From Deltaproteobacteria bacterium (lineage in GTDB: Bacteria > Acidobacteriota > Thermoanaerobaculia > Multivoradales > JAHZIX01), in NCBI GenBank assembly GCA_022601195.1, contig JAHZIX010000046.1, forward strand, positions 124,001 to 188,000: a stretch of 64,000 nucleotides of DNA, written 5' to 3'. Shown piece after piece: positions 9,186 through 18,000 of this stretch. The notes below the pieces were generated by a model. The model was not told where the DNA came from, ran no database searches, and worked only from the letters and a program-made list of their open reading frames with translations. Numbering within the stretch: the stretch's first letter is position 1; the number at the start of each line of letters is the position of its first letter. The translations under genes were made by a program, and so were the position numbers.

Positions 9186-11519
9186 ATGCACTCAATAAAA
9201 CCACCATTCCACGATGGGAACCCGGCTGAGGTGCCGAGAATGGGCGGATCCGTTTCATCTCCTTTAGCAAGGTTTATTTCCCTTCCAGCTTCCTTGGCCT
9301 TGGCCTTTCTCATTCTGCTGGCTTCACCGGCGGCAGCACAACCTTCACGGGTCCAAATCGAGGACGTCTCGCCCCTCTTCGACGACAACTTCGTCTACAT
9401 GACCATCGATGGCCCGAACCAACTCGATCCGCCCCAGGCGCGGCTGGCGGTCGATCTCTACTTGCGGAACGAAGGAGCAAGTACGATCCGTATCGATCAC
9501 GTTACGATGTTCTTCGACCTTCCGAACATCGGTCAAATCCAACTGCGAGATGGCCTCGAGATTTGGTGCCCTTCCAATACCGGTGGGCTGAATCCGACGC
9601 CCTCGACGGTAGCGACGGGCCTCGACCTACCCCCCGGTGAGTTGTGCCGAGTCGGCCTGATGCCGGATCCCTTACTCGCCCTACCAGCTCCCGGTAGATT
9701 GAGAATCTCTGTTTTCTTCGAAGGTTTTATTTTTGGTCTGAACGATATCGAAAGAGATTTGGTCAATCACGTCAACCCGACGGAGACGGGGGCCTACCGC
9801 TTTCCTGCCAAGTCTTCCGACCTGGTGTCGGGAGAATACTGGTCCGCTCGCAGCCCAGGGGCGAGCTCAAATCATCGTTTTAGCCCCATTCACAATCAAT
9901 CCGTTCATGCCTACGACATGGGAATTGTTCGTTTCGCCGAGGAGGAGGCAGACCCGAGGTGGCGCGAATACCATCCCTTGCCGCCAGGACAGACCTTTCC
10001 CTTGCCAAACGTTCTTCATCTTGTGTGGGGTATGCCGGTATATGCCATGGCCGATGGGGAAGTGCAAGGCTGTACTTCTGGGAACCCGGACGACGAGCCG
10101 GATCTCGGGCTCAACTTTGCAAACCCGAACGGCTTCACCATCGCCCATGGAGACGAAGTAGCGTGGTACGGACATCTGCGCAACGGCTCCGTAGATCCAT
10201 CGATTTGTTTCCCAGGAGCGTTGGTGGAAGAGGGGCAGTTTTTGGGAGAAGTGGGGAATTCTGGTTCTTCCTCCGCGCCTCATCTTCATATCCAAGTCTT
10301 GCGTAACGGAGATCCCATGCCTTTACACTTCAACGATACCTTTATCGTCGAGCGTGAAAGCGTTTTCATCGACCTGCCGGACAACCCGCCGTGGTCTCCG
10401 GTTCAAGGCATGGGATTGCCCCTTGAGCCAACGATGCTGTGGCCTTCCGGGGTCTTGCGGCGGGACGACGCTGTGACCGGGATCGGTACTGTCGACAACG
10501 TTCTCACTCGGACAAGTTTCACCCGTACTGTGACGGCCTCACGAACGGATAATGGGGATCTGACGACTTTATTGTGGCGCACCGACGGAAGCTCCAATCT
10601 GATTCCTTTGGATTCCGACGTAGGAGGTGCTCTCACTGATCTCTCCCTAGCCACGCCTACGGGCAGCACCGATGCTGCCTTGGTGGTGAGGACGGGGGCT
10701 GGGAACCTGAAAATTATCGGCTATGACGTTCAGGGGTCTACGCTCACTCGAACCGTGGAGCACAACTCCAATGCCGTCCTCTCGGTGGAGGCGTCGCCGG
10801 GTCCCTTCACCGACGGTGTCATGACGGCCCTGCGTACCAAATCCGGGAATCTAAAAGTGATCGCCTGGCGGGTAGACCCGGAAGCGGGAGTCATTCAGCG
10901 TCGGAACGAGGCAGGGGGAGGTGCAACGAAAGATATTGCGATGGTGCGTACGGTTGATTTCCCAGGGGTCGTGACCGCTGTTCGGACCAGTAGCGATAAC
11001 TTGAAACTGATCACTTTTGGTGCTGCTGGGGGCGGTTTCATCGTCTCTCGGGAAGATGATTTCGAGGACGACGAGATCCAGGATGTGTCCATCGCCCGTC
11101 TCGGTCCTCTACCGGGTGGAGGGGACCTGGTGGCGACCGCTTGCCGAACGGCGGCGGGAAACCTCGAAGTGATCTCCTGGGCCATCGCTGACAATGGCGA
11201 CATCACCCGCCTCGACGAAGCCCAGGCCGGTGCCATTGGAGAAGTCAGTGCGGCGCGGGCCGGCAACCGGCACCTCCTCACCTCCGTGACCACCGGCTCG
11301 GGCTTCTTTCGTTCTATCGCTTGGCACGTGGCGGATGATGGCACCATCACCCGGCGAACCGATCTGCGGGCTGGGCAGGGTAGCTCCATCGCCCAAGGGG
11401 ATAGTTCTTTGACGGGATTCCTGCTGACTGATCCGCGGATCGCCATCACTGCCCTTTCCGACGACAATGGCGAGTTGAAGTTGCTTTCCCTTCAAACCAA
11501 CCTGACAGATGCCCCCTAG
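9186..11519 (+). CDS. Exported M23-type (LytM) peptidase with C-terminal repeats
   Basis: ATG 9186 is chosen because AGGAGG at 9173-9178 lies seven bases upstream; an in-frame GTG at 9141 lacks this. The 777-residue protein has a long signal peptide ending near SPAAAQ. Residues about 230-385 look like an M23 metallopeptidase: a His/Asp pair in HAYD (H241, D244), YGHLRNG, and the HxH zinc motif in APHLHIQ (H366, H368). M23 enzymes cut peptidoglycan cross-links or peptide bridges. Residues about 440-777 hold seven repeats of about 50 residues marked by GNLKVIAW-type strands (RTKSGNLKVIAW, RTAAGNLEVISW), probably a beta-propeller-like binding domain. It follows the CHAT operon but after a 120-bp gap and a weak terminator, so it may be separately transcribed. 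Confidence 0.75.
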   Translation: MHSIKPPFHDGNPAEVPRMGGSVSSPLARFISLPASLALAFLILLASPAAAQPSRVQIEDVSPLFDDNFVYMTIDGPNQLDPPQARLAVDLYLRNEGASTIRIDHVTMFFDLPNIGQIQLRDGLEIWCPSNTGGLNPTPSTVATGLDLPPGELCRVGLMPDPLLALPAPGRLRISVFFEGFIFGLNDIERDLVNHVNPTETGAYRFPAKSSDLVSGEYWSARSPGASSNHRFSPIHNQSVHAYDMGIVRFAEEEADPRWREYHPLPPGQTFPLPNVLHLVWGMPVYAMADGEVQGCTSGNPDDEPDLGLNFANPNGFTIAHGDEVAWYGHLRNGSVDPSICFPGALVEEGQFLGEVGNSGSSSAPHLHIQVLRNGDPMPLHFNDTFIVERESVFIDLPDNPPWSPVQGMGLPLEPTMLWPSGVLRRDDAVTGIGTVDNVLTRTSFTRTVTASRTDNGDLTTLLWRTDGSSNLIPLDSDVGGALTDLSLATPTGSTDAALVVRTGAGNLKIIGYDVQGSTLTRTVEHNSNAVLSVEASPGPFTDGVMTALRTKSGNLKVIAWRVDPEAGVIQRRNEAGGGATKDIAMVRTVDFPGVVTAVRTSSDNLKLITFGAAGGGFIVSREDDFEDDEIQDVSIARLGPLPGGGDLVATACRTAAGNLEVISWAIADNGDITRLDEAQAGAIGEVSAARAGNRHLLTSVTTGSGFFRSIAWHVADDGTITRRTDLRAGQGSSIAQGDSSLTGFLLTDPRIAITALSDDNGELKLLSLQTNLTDAP

Positions 11520-11540
11520 GACAGGTCGACTGCCACATCC

Positions 11541-11573
11541 GGTGTCAGGCATGCAGTCCTTGCGTTGCTAAAA
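11541..11573 (+). repeat. Dispersed 33-nt repeat, copy 1
   Basis: The unit starts GGTGTCAGGCATGC and continues with a short imperfect palindrome and GCTAAAA. The same pattern occurs at 14117-14149 and twice, inverted, at 51784-51919. It lies 21 bp after the M23 stop codon, directly before the terminator hairpin. It resembles a REP-type element in its small size and extragenic location. Confidence 0.7.
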
Positions 11574-11574
11574 T

Positions 11575-11624
11575 AAAAGGGATAGCTCTGGGGGTCTGGG
11601 TGATCTTTGAGCTATCCCTTTTTT
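11575..11624. terminator. Strong bidirectional terminator between convergent genes
   Basis: A perfect 14-bp stem (AAAAGGGATAGCTC at 11575-11588, complement at 11609-11622) encloses a 20-nt loop and is flanked by A and T runs on the two sides. It can therefore stop both the plus-strand M23 gene and the minus-strand peptidase gene that converge here. Confidence 0.85.
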
Positions 11625-11694
11625 CTACCTGCTAGGCCCAGGATTTCCGAAGGGGGTCTGGCCCCTCACGAGGCTTCGTGAATCCCAGTGAGCT

Positions 11695-13347
11695 TCAAAG
11701 GCCCAGCACATCCAATCCTTGTTCGAACACCACATCCACAGGAATGCCTGCTTCTCCAAGGGAGTCGAGGTCCGCCTGGAGCTGGTCGCCGATCACTCCG
11801 TACTGACTGATGAAGGCCTCGGCGGCGTCTGCGTCGCCATCTCCTTGCAGAGTGAGGATCTTCGCTGACAGAGCGTTGGCGGCAGTGTTCATGGCATCGA
11901 AGTCGACGCGGTAGGTTCGGGTTGCTTCGTCCCGAGAGAAAGCTCCGTGCTCGGCGAAGAAGTTGAAACGGATCAGATTGGCGACGCCGTGGGCGCTGGA
12001 GGCACCAAAGCGAATGGATCGGAAGATGCTGGTCATGAAGGTGACGAAGTTATCGCCCAGATCGACCTGGCCAAGCTCACCCTGATCGGCTAGCGAAGTG
12101 ATCATGTAGAGGCCGAGAACATCCGCTTTGCCTTCCTCCAGCTTGGAGGCATGGGCACCGAGGGCTTCCCGCACGGTGCCGGCGCCATTCAAGGTATTCT
12201 TGATGCCGAGGCCATGGGCGACCTCGTGGAACATGGTATTGGCGAAGAAGGCGTCGAAGGTGATGTGCTTACGTTGTTCCGGGTCGATCAGCTGCTGTGA
12301 GATGGGGAGAAGAATGCGATCGAACTTGGCCCGCATGGCATTCTTGAGTTGCAGTCGCCGGGTGCCCTTTTCCAGTTGCACCTGCTCGTCATTGGGCAAG
12401 TTGATGGCGATGGTCTTGGAGCCTGCGTTGCAATCTCCGGCGTAGTACACGACTTCATAGGCCCCCAGATCAGCATCACTACCGGGCGTCTCTTGCTTGT
12501 AGGCGTCGGGAACCGGGAGACCTTCCTGCAGGGACGGCAGGAGCTGGGCATAGCGCGCCAAGCGACCGCTCCACTCGAGGTCTTTGACCAGCACATAGGC
12601 CTCGCTAGCGGCCTTGGCTCCGAAGAGCTTGTCCTCATAGGTTTCGATGGGGCCAATGACCACATCCAGCTGGTTGTCTTTCATGTCCATCCAGGCCATA
12701 TCACTGGCCAGGTAGTCGGAGGTGCGCAGGGCTTCGGCTCGCAGCCCCAGGTACTTCTTCAGACCGGGTTCCACTGCCAAAGCGGCGGCCTTCTCCAGGG
12801 AATCAGCCGCGGCATTGTAGGTCTCAGAAAAGAACTCGTGGTAGGGAATCGCCGCGAGAGATCCATCATCGCCGCGCCGCACCATGGTGTAGAGGCCCTT
12901 GAGCTGAGGATTGGCCTGTGCTGCCTGATCGATCTCTTCCTGGCTGGCGTCGGCGGGGTAGAGGTTAGCTCCTAGGGGCTTGGGGCCGATTCCGTCGACG
13001 AAGGAGGCGTCTCCGTCGAGACGATCCCAGGGACCGTAGTTGATTTCGGCGAAGCGCCGTTGGTCGTCGTCGAGGCCTGCCAGTAGCGTTGCTTGATCAC
13101 CATAAGCCTGAATCCAGAAGGCGTCATCCATTTGGTCGGCAGCTGCGATGAATAGCCGCACCATTTCCCGCTGATCATCAGAGAGGCCCGAGAGATCGGC
13201 CTCGAGACGAACCGAGGTATAGGTGCCTTTGGGGACGGCCTTTTCCGCGGCAACCTCATGCGGCGTTGTGGTCGTTGGGGATTCTCCTTCCGGCGTGGGG
13301 GAGCAGGCGGCGAGAACGATAGCGAGACCTAGGAGATAGCGGTGCAT
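11695..13347 (-). CDS. Lipoprotein of the dipeptidyl-peptidase III (M49) type
   Basis: The 550-residue protein begins with a lipoprotein signal (LAIVLAAC, lipid-bearing C15), then a Ser/Thr/Pro-rich linker. The zinc site is HEVAHG (H374, E375, H378) and the third ligand is likely in KLEEGKAD (E404 or E405), as in M49 peptidases. In eukaryotic DPP III the motif is HExxGH; the bacterial relatives with plain HExxH are shorter, as here. The enzyme would release dipeptides or act on modified peptides outside the cytoplasm, anchored in the envelope. A GGAGG ribosome site lies upstream of the ATG at 13345-13347. The gene is monocistronic, with a terminator at its 3' end shared with the M23 gene. Confidence 0.8.
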   Translation of the reverse strand: MHRYLLGLAIVLAACSPTPEGESPTTTTPHEVAAEKAVPKGTYTSVRLEADLSGLSDDQREMVRLFIAAADQMDDAFWIQAYGDQATLLAGLDDDQRRFAEINYGPWDRLDGDASFVDGIGPKPLGANLYPADASQEEIDQAAQANPQLKGLYTMVRRGDDGSLAAIPYHEFFSETYNAAADSLEKAAALAVEPGLKKYLGLRAEALRTSDYLASDMAWMDMKDNQLDVVIGPIETYEDKLFGAKAASEAYVLVKDLEWSGRLARYAQLLPSLQEGLPVPDAYKQETPGSDADLGAYEVVYYAGDCNAGSKTIAINLPNDEQVQLEKGTRRLQLKNAMRAKFDRILLPISQQLIDPEQRKHITFDAFFANTMFHEVAHGLGIKNTLNGAGTVREALGAHASKLEEGKADVLGLYMITSLADQGELGQVDLGDNFVTFMTSIFRSIRFGASSAHGVANLIRFNFFAEHGAFSRDEATRTYRVDFDAMNTAANALSAKILTLQGDGDADAAEAFISQYGVIGDQLQADLDSLGEAGIPVDVVFEQGLDVLGL

Positions 13348-13757
13348 TGTGGGTAGTCCTCCGACAGGGTCCTGGGTGGGGAAACGAACTCTCAGGCTAC
13401 CACGGGAAGGAGACCTCCCTACGATATTGAGACCCAGTGCCCCGGCGGACTGCCCCGGCGGACTGCCCTTGCCGAATGCCCTTGCCGAATGCCCAGGCCG
13501 AGCGCTCCGGCGGACTGCTCCGGCTCAGTTTCCAGGCTCGATGCCGCAGCTCGGGACTCACGGGTGGCAGTCGGTCTGGTCCGAGTCGACCTCCCAGGCT
13601 TGGCCTTCCTAATTTTCCTATCCTATTTATCCAGCTTATTCACCCGCGGTGAGGGATTTTCTTCGAATCCAACGCGTCGTCGTTTGTAGGGGAGGTTATT
13701 TGATTCGGTCCCCGGATTCCCCGGCGTGTCCGAAAGGTAACGAAAGGAGACAGTCCC
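13348..13757. other. Gene-free region with minisatellite
   Basis: This 410-bp region separates two divergently oriented genes. Beyond the 13-bp tandem repeat array at 13438-13528 I see no convincing gene; the short ORFs here lack ribosome sites and run across the repeats. The promoter of the small secreted protein should lie in the AT-richer part between about 13600 and 13740. Confidence 0.5.
13438..13528. repeat. Seven 13-bp tandem repeats
   Basis: Units read TGCCCCGGCGGAC (twice), TGCCCTTGCCGAA (twice), TGCCCAGGCCGAG, CGCTCCGGCGGAC and TGCTCCGGCTCAG. The array is exactly 91 bp without indels. Adjacent units are identical in pairs, which suggests recent slippage. The unit is not a multiple of three and the array lies outside genes. 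Confidence 0.85.
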
Positions 13758-14015
13758 ATGCGTTTCTTGAAGACCAAGGCATTCCTTGCTCTAGCTCTAC
13801 TGGTAGGCGTCACAGGGGCTCTGGTCGGTTCCTCCGGGGCGCTGCCTCAAGAGGACCGCGCTCGAGAGATCCGGCGGGAGTACTACACCCTACCGGGACC
13901 CGTCTACTGCGGAGCCAGTATTCGAACCTGCCAGGGGCAGATCATTCGCGATGGTTGCGCTGAAGATTCCCCGCCACCGCCCAACTACGACGTCCACATC
14001 GATCCCTGCTTTTAG
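13758..14015 (+). CDS. Small secreted four-cysteine protein
   Basis: This 85-residue product has a strong ribosome site (AAGGAG at 13744-13749) and a clear Sec signal peptide (FLKTKAFLALALLVGVTG, cleaved around residues 26-29). The mature part of about 55 residues is short and ends in VHIDPCF, with cysteines in VYCGA, RTCQG, DGCAE and at the penultimate position, so two disulfides are possible. No family is recognised. It has its own terminator and stands alone, which fits a secreted effector, inhibitor or signalling peptide, but nothing in the sequence decides between these. Confidence 0.65.
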   Translation: MRFLKTKAFLALALLVGVTGALVGSSGALPQEDRAREIRREYYTLPGPVYCGASIRTCQGQIIRDGCAEDSPPPPNYDVHIDPCF

Positions 14016-14041
14016 ATCCTCCTCCTTGTTCTGTTGTTTTT

Positions 14042-14081
14042 CGCCGGGGCCGCTTCCTAGAGCGTCCCCGGCGGCTTTTTC
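14042..14081 (+). terminator. Rho-independent terminator of the small secreted protein
   Basis: GCCGGGG at 14043-14049 pairs with CCCCGGC at 14066-14072 and is followed by GGCTTTTTC. It lies 27 bp after the stop codon. Confidence 0.75.
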
Positions 14082-14116
14082 TTCTCCCCTATCCTTCCGG
14101 CTCCGAAACCAACGCC

Positions 14117-14149
14117 GGTGTCAGGCATGCCTTTCATGCAGGGCTAAAC
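14117..14149 (+). repeat. Dispersed 33-nt repeat, copy 2
   Basis: The unit begins with the invariant 14-mer GGTGTCAGGCATGC and keeps the TGCAGGGCTAAA-like end of the other copies. It lies in intergenic DNA on the plus strand, just after a terminator, like copy 1. Confidence 0.65.
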
Positions 14150-14326
14150 AAGGATGCAGTACATTCGCCTGTTCTTTTCTTCCTTAGGGAAGTCTCTCTT
14201 GGAGCTCCCCAACTAGACCTTTGATGCCTCTGTGCAGCAAAATTTGTTTATTCCCGTATGATTTCTAGTCATCTTTCCGCTATCCCTCGTTAACCAGCTT
14301 CTTTTCAAACGTCACACAGTTGTTGT

Positions 14327-14356
14327 TTGACTACGGAGGAAGTCTCGGTCTATAGT
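14327..14356 (+). promoter_or_regulatory. Sigma-70-like promoter
   Basis: TTGACT (14327-14332) and TATAGT (14351-14356) are separated by 18 bp. Transcription would begin near 14361-14363, only about ten bases before the ATG at 14373, so the mRNA would be nearly leaderless and lack a ribosome site. Confidence 0.55.
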
Positions 14357-14372
14357 CCTCAGACCAATACAG

Positions 14373-14792
14373 ATGCGAATGTGTCTACTTCTCTCCGCGT
14401 TGGCTCTAGCCATAGGTCCGCCTTCGACCGCTCTAGCGTTCGAGGACAGAGAAGAAGTGCTGCATTTCGAAGGCGATCTAGTCGCGTTGGAGCCCGTGGC
14501 GGGGCACGGCGTGATTCGCCTGCCCGGTGGTGAGCTGAAGCTCTTGGAGGAGGAAGATGTTCTTCCGGGCACCGAGATCGTCGTCGAAGAAGTTCTGGAG
14601 GATCGCTTGGTGCTCTTAGAGGAGTTGCCGGGGGAAACACCGAGATCCCGCAAGTTGTGGTGGTTTGTGATCGAAGAGGGGGAGGTAAGGTCACGGATAC
14701 AAGTGCTCGATCCGCTTCCGCCGGAAGAGGAACCGGCGGTCAAGCCCGAGCAACCTAGGGAAGGTAAAGAAGTAACTCCCAAAGGTTCTTGA
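14373..14792 (+). CDS. Acidic exported protein of unknown function
   Basis: The 139-residue protein has a signal peptide (CLLLSALALAIGPPSTALA). The mature part is strongly acidic and shows paired strands with conserved-looking turns (LPGGELKLLEEED, VLPGTEIVVEEVLEDRLVLLEE). The alternation of a short value-carrying strand with a D/E-R-V-VLLE strand recalls the small beta domains of GspC/PilP-type secretion proteins, but that is only a resemblance. The C-terminus is Pro/Glu/Lys-rich and probably disordered. No Shine-Dalgarno precedes ATG 14373; an in-frame ATG at 14379 is an alternative. It stands alone under the promoter at 14327. Confidence 0.55.
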   Translation: MRMCLLLSALALAIGPPSTALAFEDREEVLHFEGDLVALEPVAGHGVIRLPGGELKLLEEEDVLPGTEIVVEEVLEDRLVLLEELPGETPRSRKLWWFVIEEGEVRSRIQVLDPLPPEEEPAVKPEQPREGKEVTPKGS

Positions 14793-14797
14793 TGCCG

Positions 14798-14826
14798 AGC
14801 AGTCCTCGCGAGGGCTTTGGGCTGCT
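14798..14826 (+). terminator. Possible terminator after the acidic exported protein
   Basis: AGCAGTCC and GGGCTGCT can pair (one G-U) around a 13-nt loop just after the stop codon. No T run follows directly, so this may be only a stabilising hairpin. Confidence 0.3.
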
Positions 14827-14957
14827 GCTCCGCTGTGCCGCTTCATTCTCGCTTCGTCTTTTTTTCTACTGGCCGCTCGTTTCGCAGCGGTGAGTGGCTG
14901 CTGGGGTTTACCGACAGAGATCTCTTCTAGGGCTCAGGATTGGCCTAGGGGAGAGAG

Positions 14958-15047
14958 ATGACCGAGTGGTGCTGTGACACCAGGTGTGTCCGGACAGTGC
15001 TCGTGGGATGCCCGTGCTGTGGAATGCCTCTACTGGAGGATCGCTAG
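14958..15047 (+). CDS. Possible 29-residue six-cysteine microprotein
   Basis: An ATG at 14958 follows a purine-rich AGGGGAGAGAG ribosome-like site and opens a short frame ending in TAG at 15045-15047. The product holds six cysteines in 29 residues, arranged CC-x3-C-x7-C-x-CC, including GCPCCGMP, which resembles the second half of a zinc ribbon. It ends 27 bp before the giant gene. It could be a metal-binding microprotein, a leader, or chance; there is no family support, so confidence is low. Confidence 0.28.
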   Translation: MTEWCCDTRCVRTVLVGCPCCGMPLLEDR

Positions 15048-15074
15048 CAGCTGGGAGAACGTCGTCAAGGAAAG

Positions 15075-18000
15075 GTGGATTCACCGGTGAGCTGGAAGCC
15101 TCTGATCTCCCAATCGAACCCTGCCGCCGGGCTGTTCCGGAGAACCGCACCGGTGACGGCAGTGGTGGCCCTTTTCTGGTGTTTTAGCTGGCTCTTGGCT
15201 AGCGATGTTCAGGCCCAGGAAGGCCCCAGCAACTTCGTCTACCAGCCGTTGACCATGTCGGGCGACTTCACGGCCCGCTTTCTAGAGGATCGAGACCACG
15301 TCACGGTCATCGAGCTCGCCGGAGGGAGCTACGACAAGGAGCTCAGCCCAGGCGTGTTCAACGCCGAGCCCCGGTCGGTGATTGCTCAAGAGTTCTTCTT
15401 GGATCACCCGGACGAATATGACTTTCTGGTCGTTTTCACCACTTTCGAGTTCGAGACGGGGGACGCCGTCGCCTTTCACGTGGGAGCGCAGAACCCGGTA
15501 GAAGGCATCGGTTTGCCGGTGTTCGACAACACTGCCTTTTTTGGCAGCGCGGGGAAGCTCCAGGGTTTTATCGACATGGCTGCCATCAGTCGATACGCCA
15601 CCGACCCGCTGGATCCCGAATTCGACTTTGCGTTGGGCACCATGGCCCACGAGATTTTGCACCAATGGTGCTGTTACATCGATTTCGATGATGCCGGAGC
15701 TCCCAGTGAGGCGCTGCTCGGCAAGGACGATGCCCATTGGAGCTTTCTCCTCGATAGCGATGCATCCCTGATGTACGGCAGCGACTGGCGCGGTAATGGA
15801 GACGGCAGTTTTACGGCGGTCAATACCCGCACCTTTTATTCGCCGTTAGATCTTTATTTGGCGGGCTTCTTTTCTCCAGCTCAGGTGCCTCCCTTTACTT
15901 TGTTGGACAACCCAGCCATCGACAAGACCCAGTTGCCCTTGAGGGGAGCGACCCTCGATGCGACTCCCCGAACCATCACCATCGAAGATGTGGTCGCCAG
16001 CGAAGGGGCTCGGTCCCCCGTTGCCAGCGAAGCACAGAAGGATTTTCGCGCCGCTTTCATCATCGTGACGCGACCGGGCATTCAAGTCTTGGACGCCGAT
16101 GTGGCGGCGTTGAATCACCTTCGAGAGGGCCTGCTGGCACGATTTTCGGCTCTCACCGGGGGCCGTGCCCTCATGGAGGTCTACCCGGAAGCTCGTTTGG
16201 ATGTCGGAACCGGAACTCCCGATGCGGTGGACGGTGGTGAGCTGAGACCAACTGCAGCAAATCTCTCGGAAGCCCTGGCCTGGTTGCGGGACCAGCAGGG
16301 CGCCGAGGGATTTTGGCAGGACACGCCCGCTACCCGTTTGCGTGATACGGCAGTGGTGCTAGATACCTTGGCAACCCTGGATCCTCTGTTTGGAGGGGCC
16401 GGAGGAGCCCTCGGTTGGCTTCAAGATCAAGATGAAGCGAGCGCCGACTATCGGGCGCGAACGGCGGATGTGCTGGAAGCCATTGGAGTGACCGGGGCAG
16501 ATTTGCGGACCCAGCTGATCGCGGTTCAGAACCTCGACGGTGGTTGGGGGCTGGGTTCGGGCTATGACAGCGTTCCCTTGGACACGGCCCTGGTCGTTCA
16601 GGCCCTCGCTGGCCACAGCGATGTGCCCGCCGCCGCCTTTGAGGCTGCGGTGAGCTATTTGGTTGGGGCTCAAGGGGCGGATGGAGGCTGGAGTAATACC
16701 CCCGCTGGTGCGAGCCGCACCGGTGTAACCGCCGAGGTGCTCAAGGCTCTGAAGCGGGCCGGGGAGACGGCGCCGGTGGCGGCGGCCCTGGACTTCCTGG
16801 TGACCAAACAGAATACCGACGGCGGTTTTGGCGACAGCCCAAGCACCGCCCACGACACCGCCCGGGCCTTGGAGTCTCTGATGCGCTTCGACTCTCTGGC
16901 TCTGGTCGATGCTGGGGCTGCTTCCTCCTATTTGACCGGTCGCCAGACCTTGGAGGGGAGTTGGGAAGGAAGTGTCTACACGACTTCCTTGGTCGTGACC
17001 GCTTTGCGTCGCTTCGCTTTTCCCAACTGGGCCGTCACCGGCGCTTTGCTGCCGGAGCCCGCCCAGCCTCGAGACGGCGAGAGGGTCCGCCTGACCCTGG
17101 AGATCACCAACAACGGTAACGGTACGGCGCCTGCTGGAGTGGTGCGTTTCTTTGACGGCGATCCGGCCAGTGGCGGGATCGCCATCGGCTCGGATGTCGT
17201 CCTGCCGCCCCTGGCCGCTCAGCAGAGTGCCGTTGTCACCACCCAATGGGATACCTTTGATGGAGCTGGACTCCATACTTTGGTGGCCTTGGTGGATCCG
17301 GACAGCGTTTTGGTGGAGCTCTCGGAGCTGGACAATCGCGCCGAGTTGCAGATCGAAGTGATTCCGGCGCCACCGGAAGCGGACCTGGAGGTGGGAGCGA
17401 GTGATGTCACCGTCCTGCCAAACCAGCCAAGTGAGCTGCCGAGCCTGCTCGCCGTGTCGGTGACCCTGCGCAACCTAGGCCTCACCGATGCCACCGATGC
17501 CCGAGTGGTATTGATGGCTGGGGAAGGGGACTCGGCGGTTCAAGTGGACGAGATCACCGTCTCGGTTCCCCAGCGCTCATCGGTGCCGGTCAACTTCACC
17601 TATCTGTTGCAAGTGCCCGGCACCACTGTGTTGACGGTCATTGCCGACGCGGATGACACCATCGCTGAAGCGGACGAGACCAACAATCAAGTGAGCGTAC
17701 CGGTGGTCACCCAAGCGGCGGTGGATCTGGAAGTCCTGGATGGGGATATCGAGCTTCCCGATGGCGCTTTTGAAGGCAACGACGCGACCTTCGAAGTGAC
17801 CTTGCGCAACAAGGGCACCATCGACTCACCCACGACCCAGGTGCGGTACCGAGTGACCGATGGCACCGAGGTGCGGGAACTCGGTACCAACACGGTTCAA
17901 TTTCTCGCCGGTGAGAGCTTGCAGCAGAGCATCGTCTGGCGAGTCGATCTGCTGGGAGACCTCACCTTCACAGCGGAGCTGGATCCGGACGATCTGGTCC

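Larger units (their letters stand above)
14016..14372. other. Intergenic region with terminator, repeat copy and promoter
   Basis: The 357-bp gap holds the terminator of the small secreted protein, one copy of the dispersed 33-nt repeat, and an AT-rich stretch (14220-14300) leading into a good promoter at 14327-14356. No gene is apparent in it. Confidence 0.55.

Noticed and set aside
13438..13528. 13-bp repeats as a CRISPR array
   Set aside because: Units are directly adjacent with no spacers and too short.
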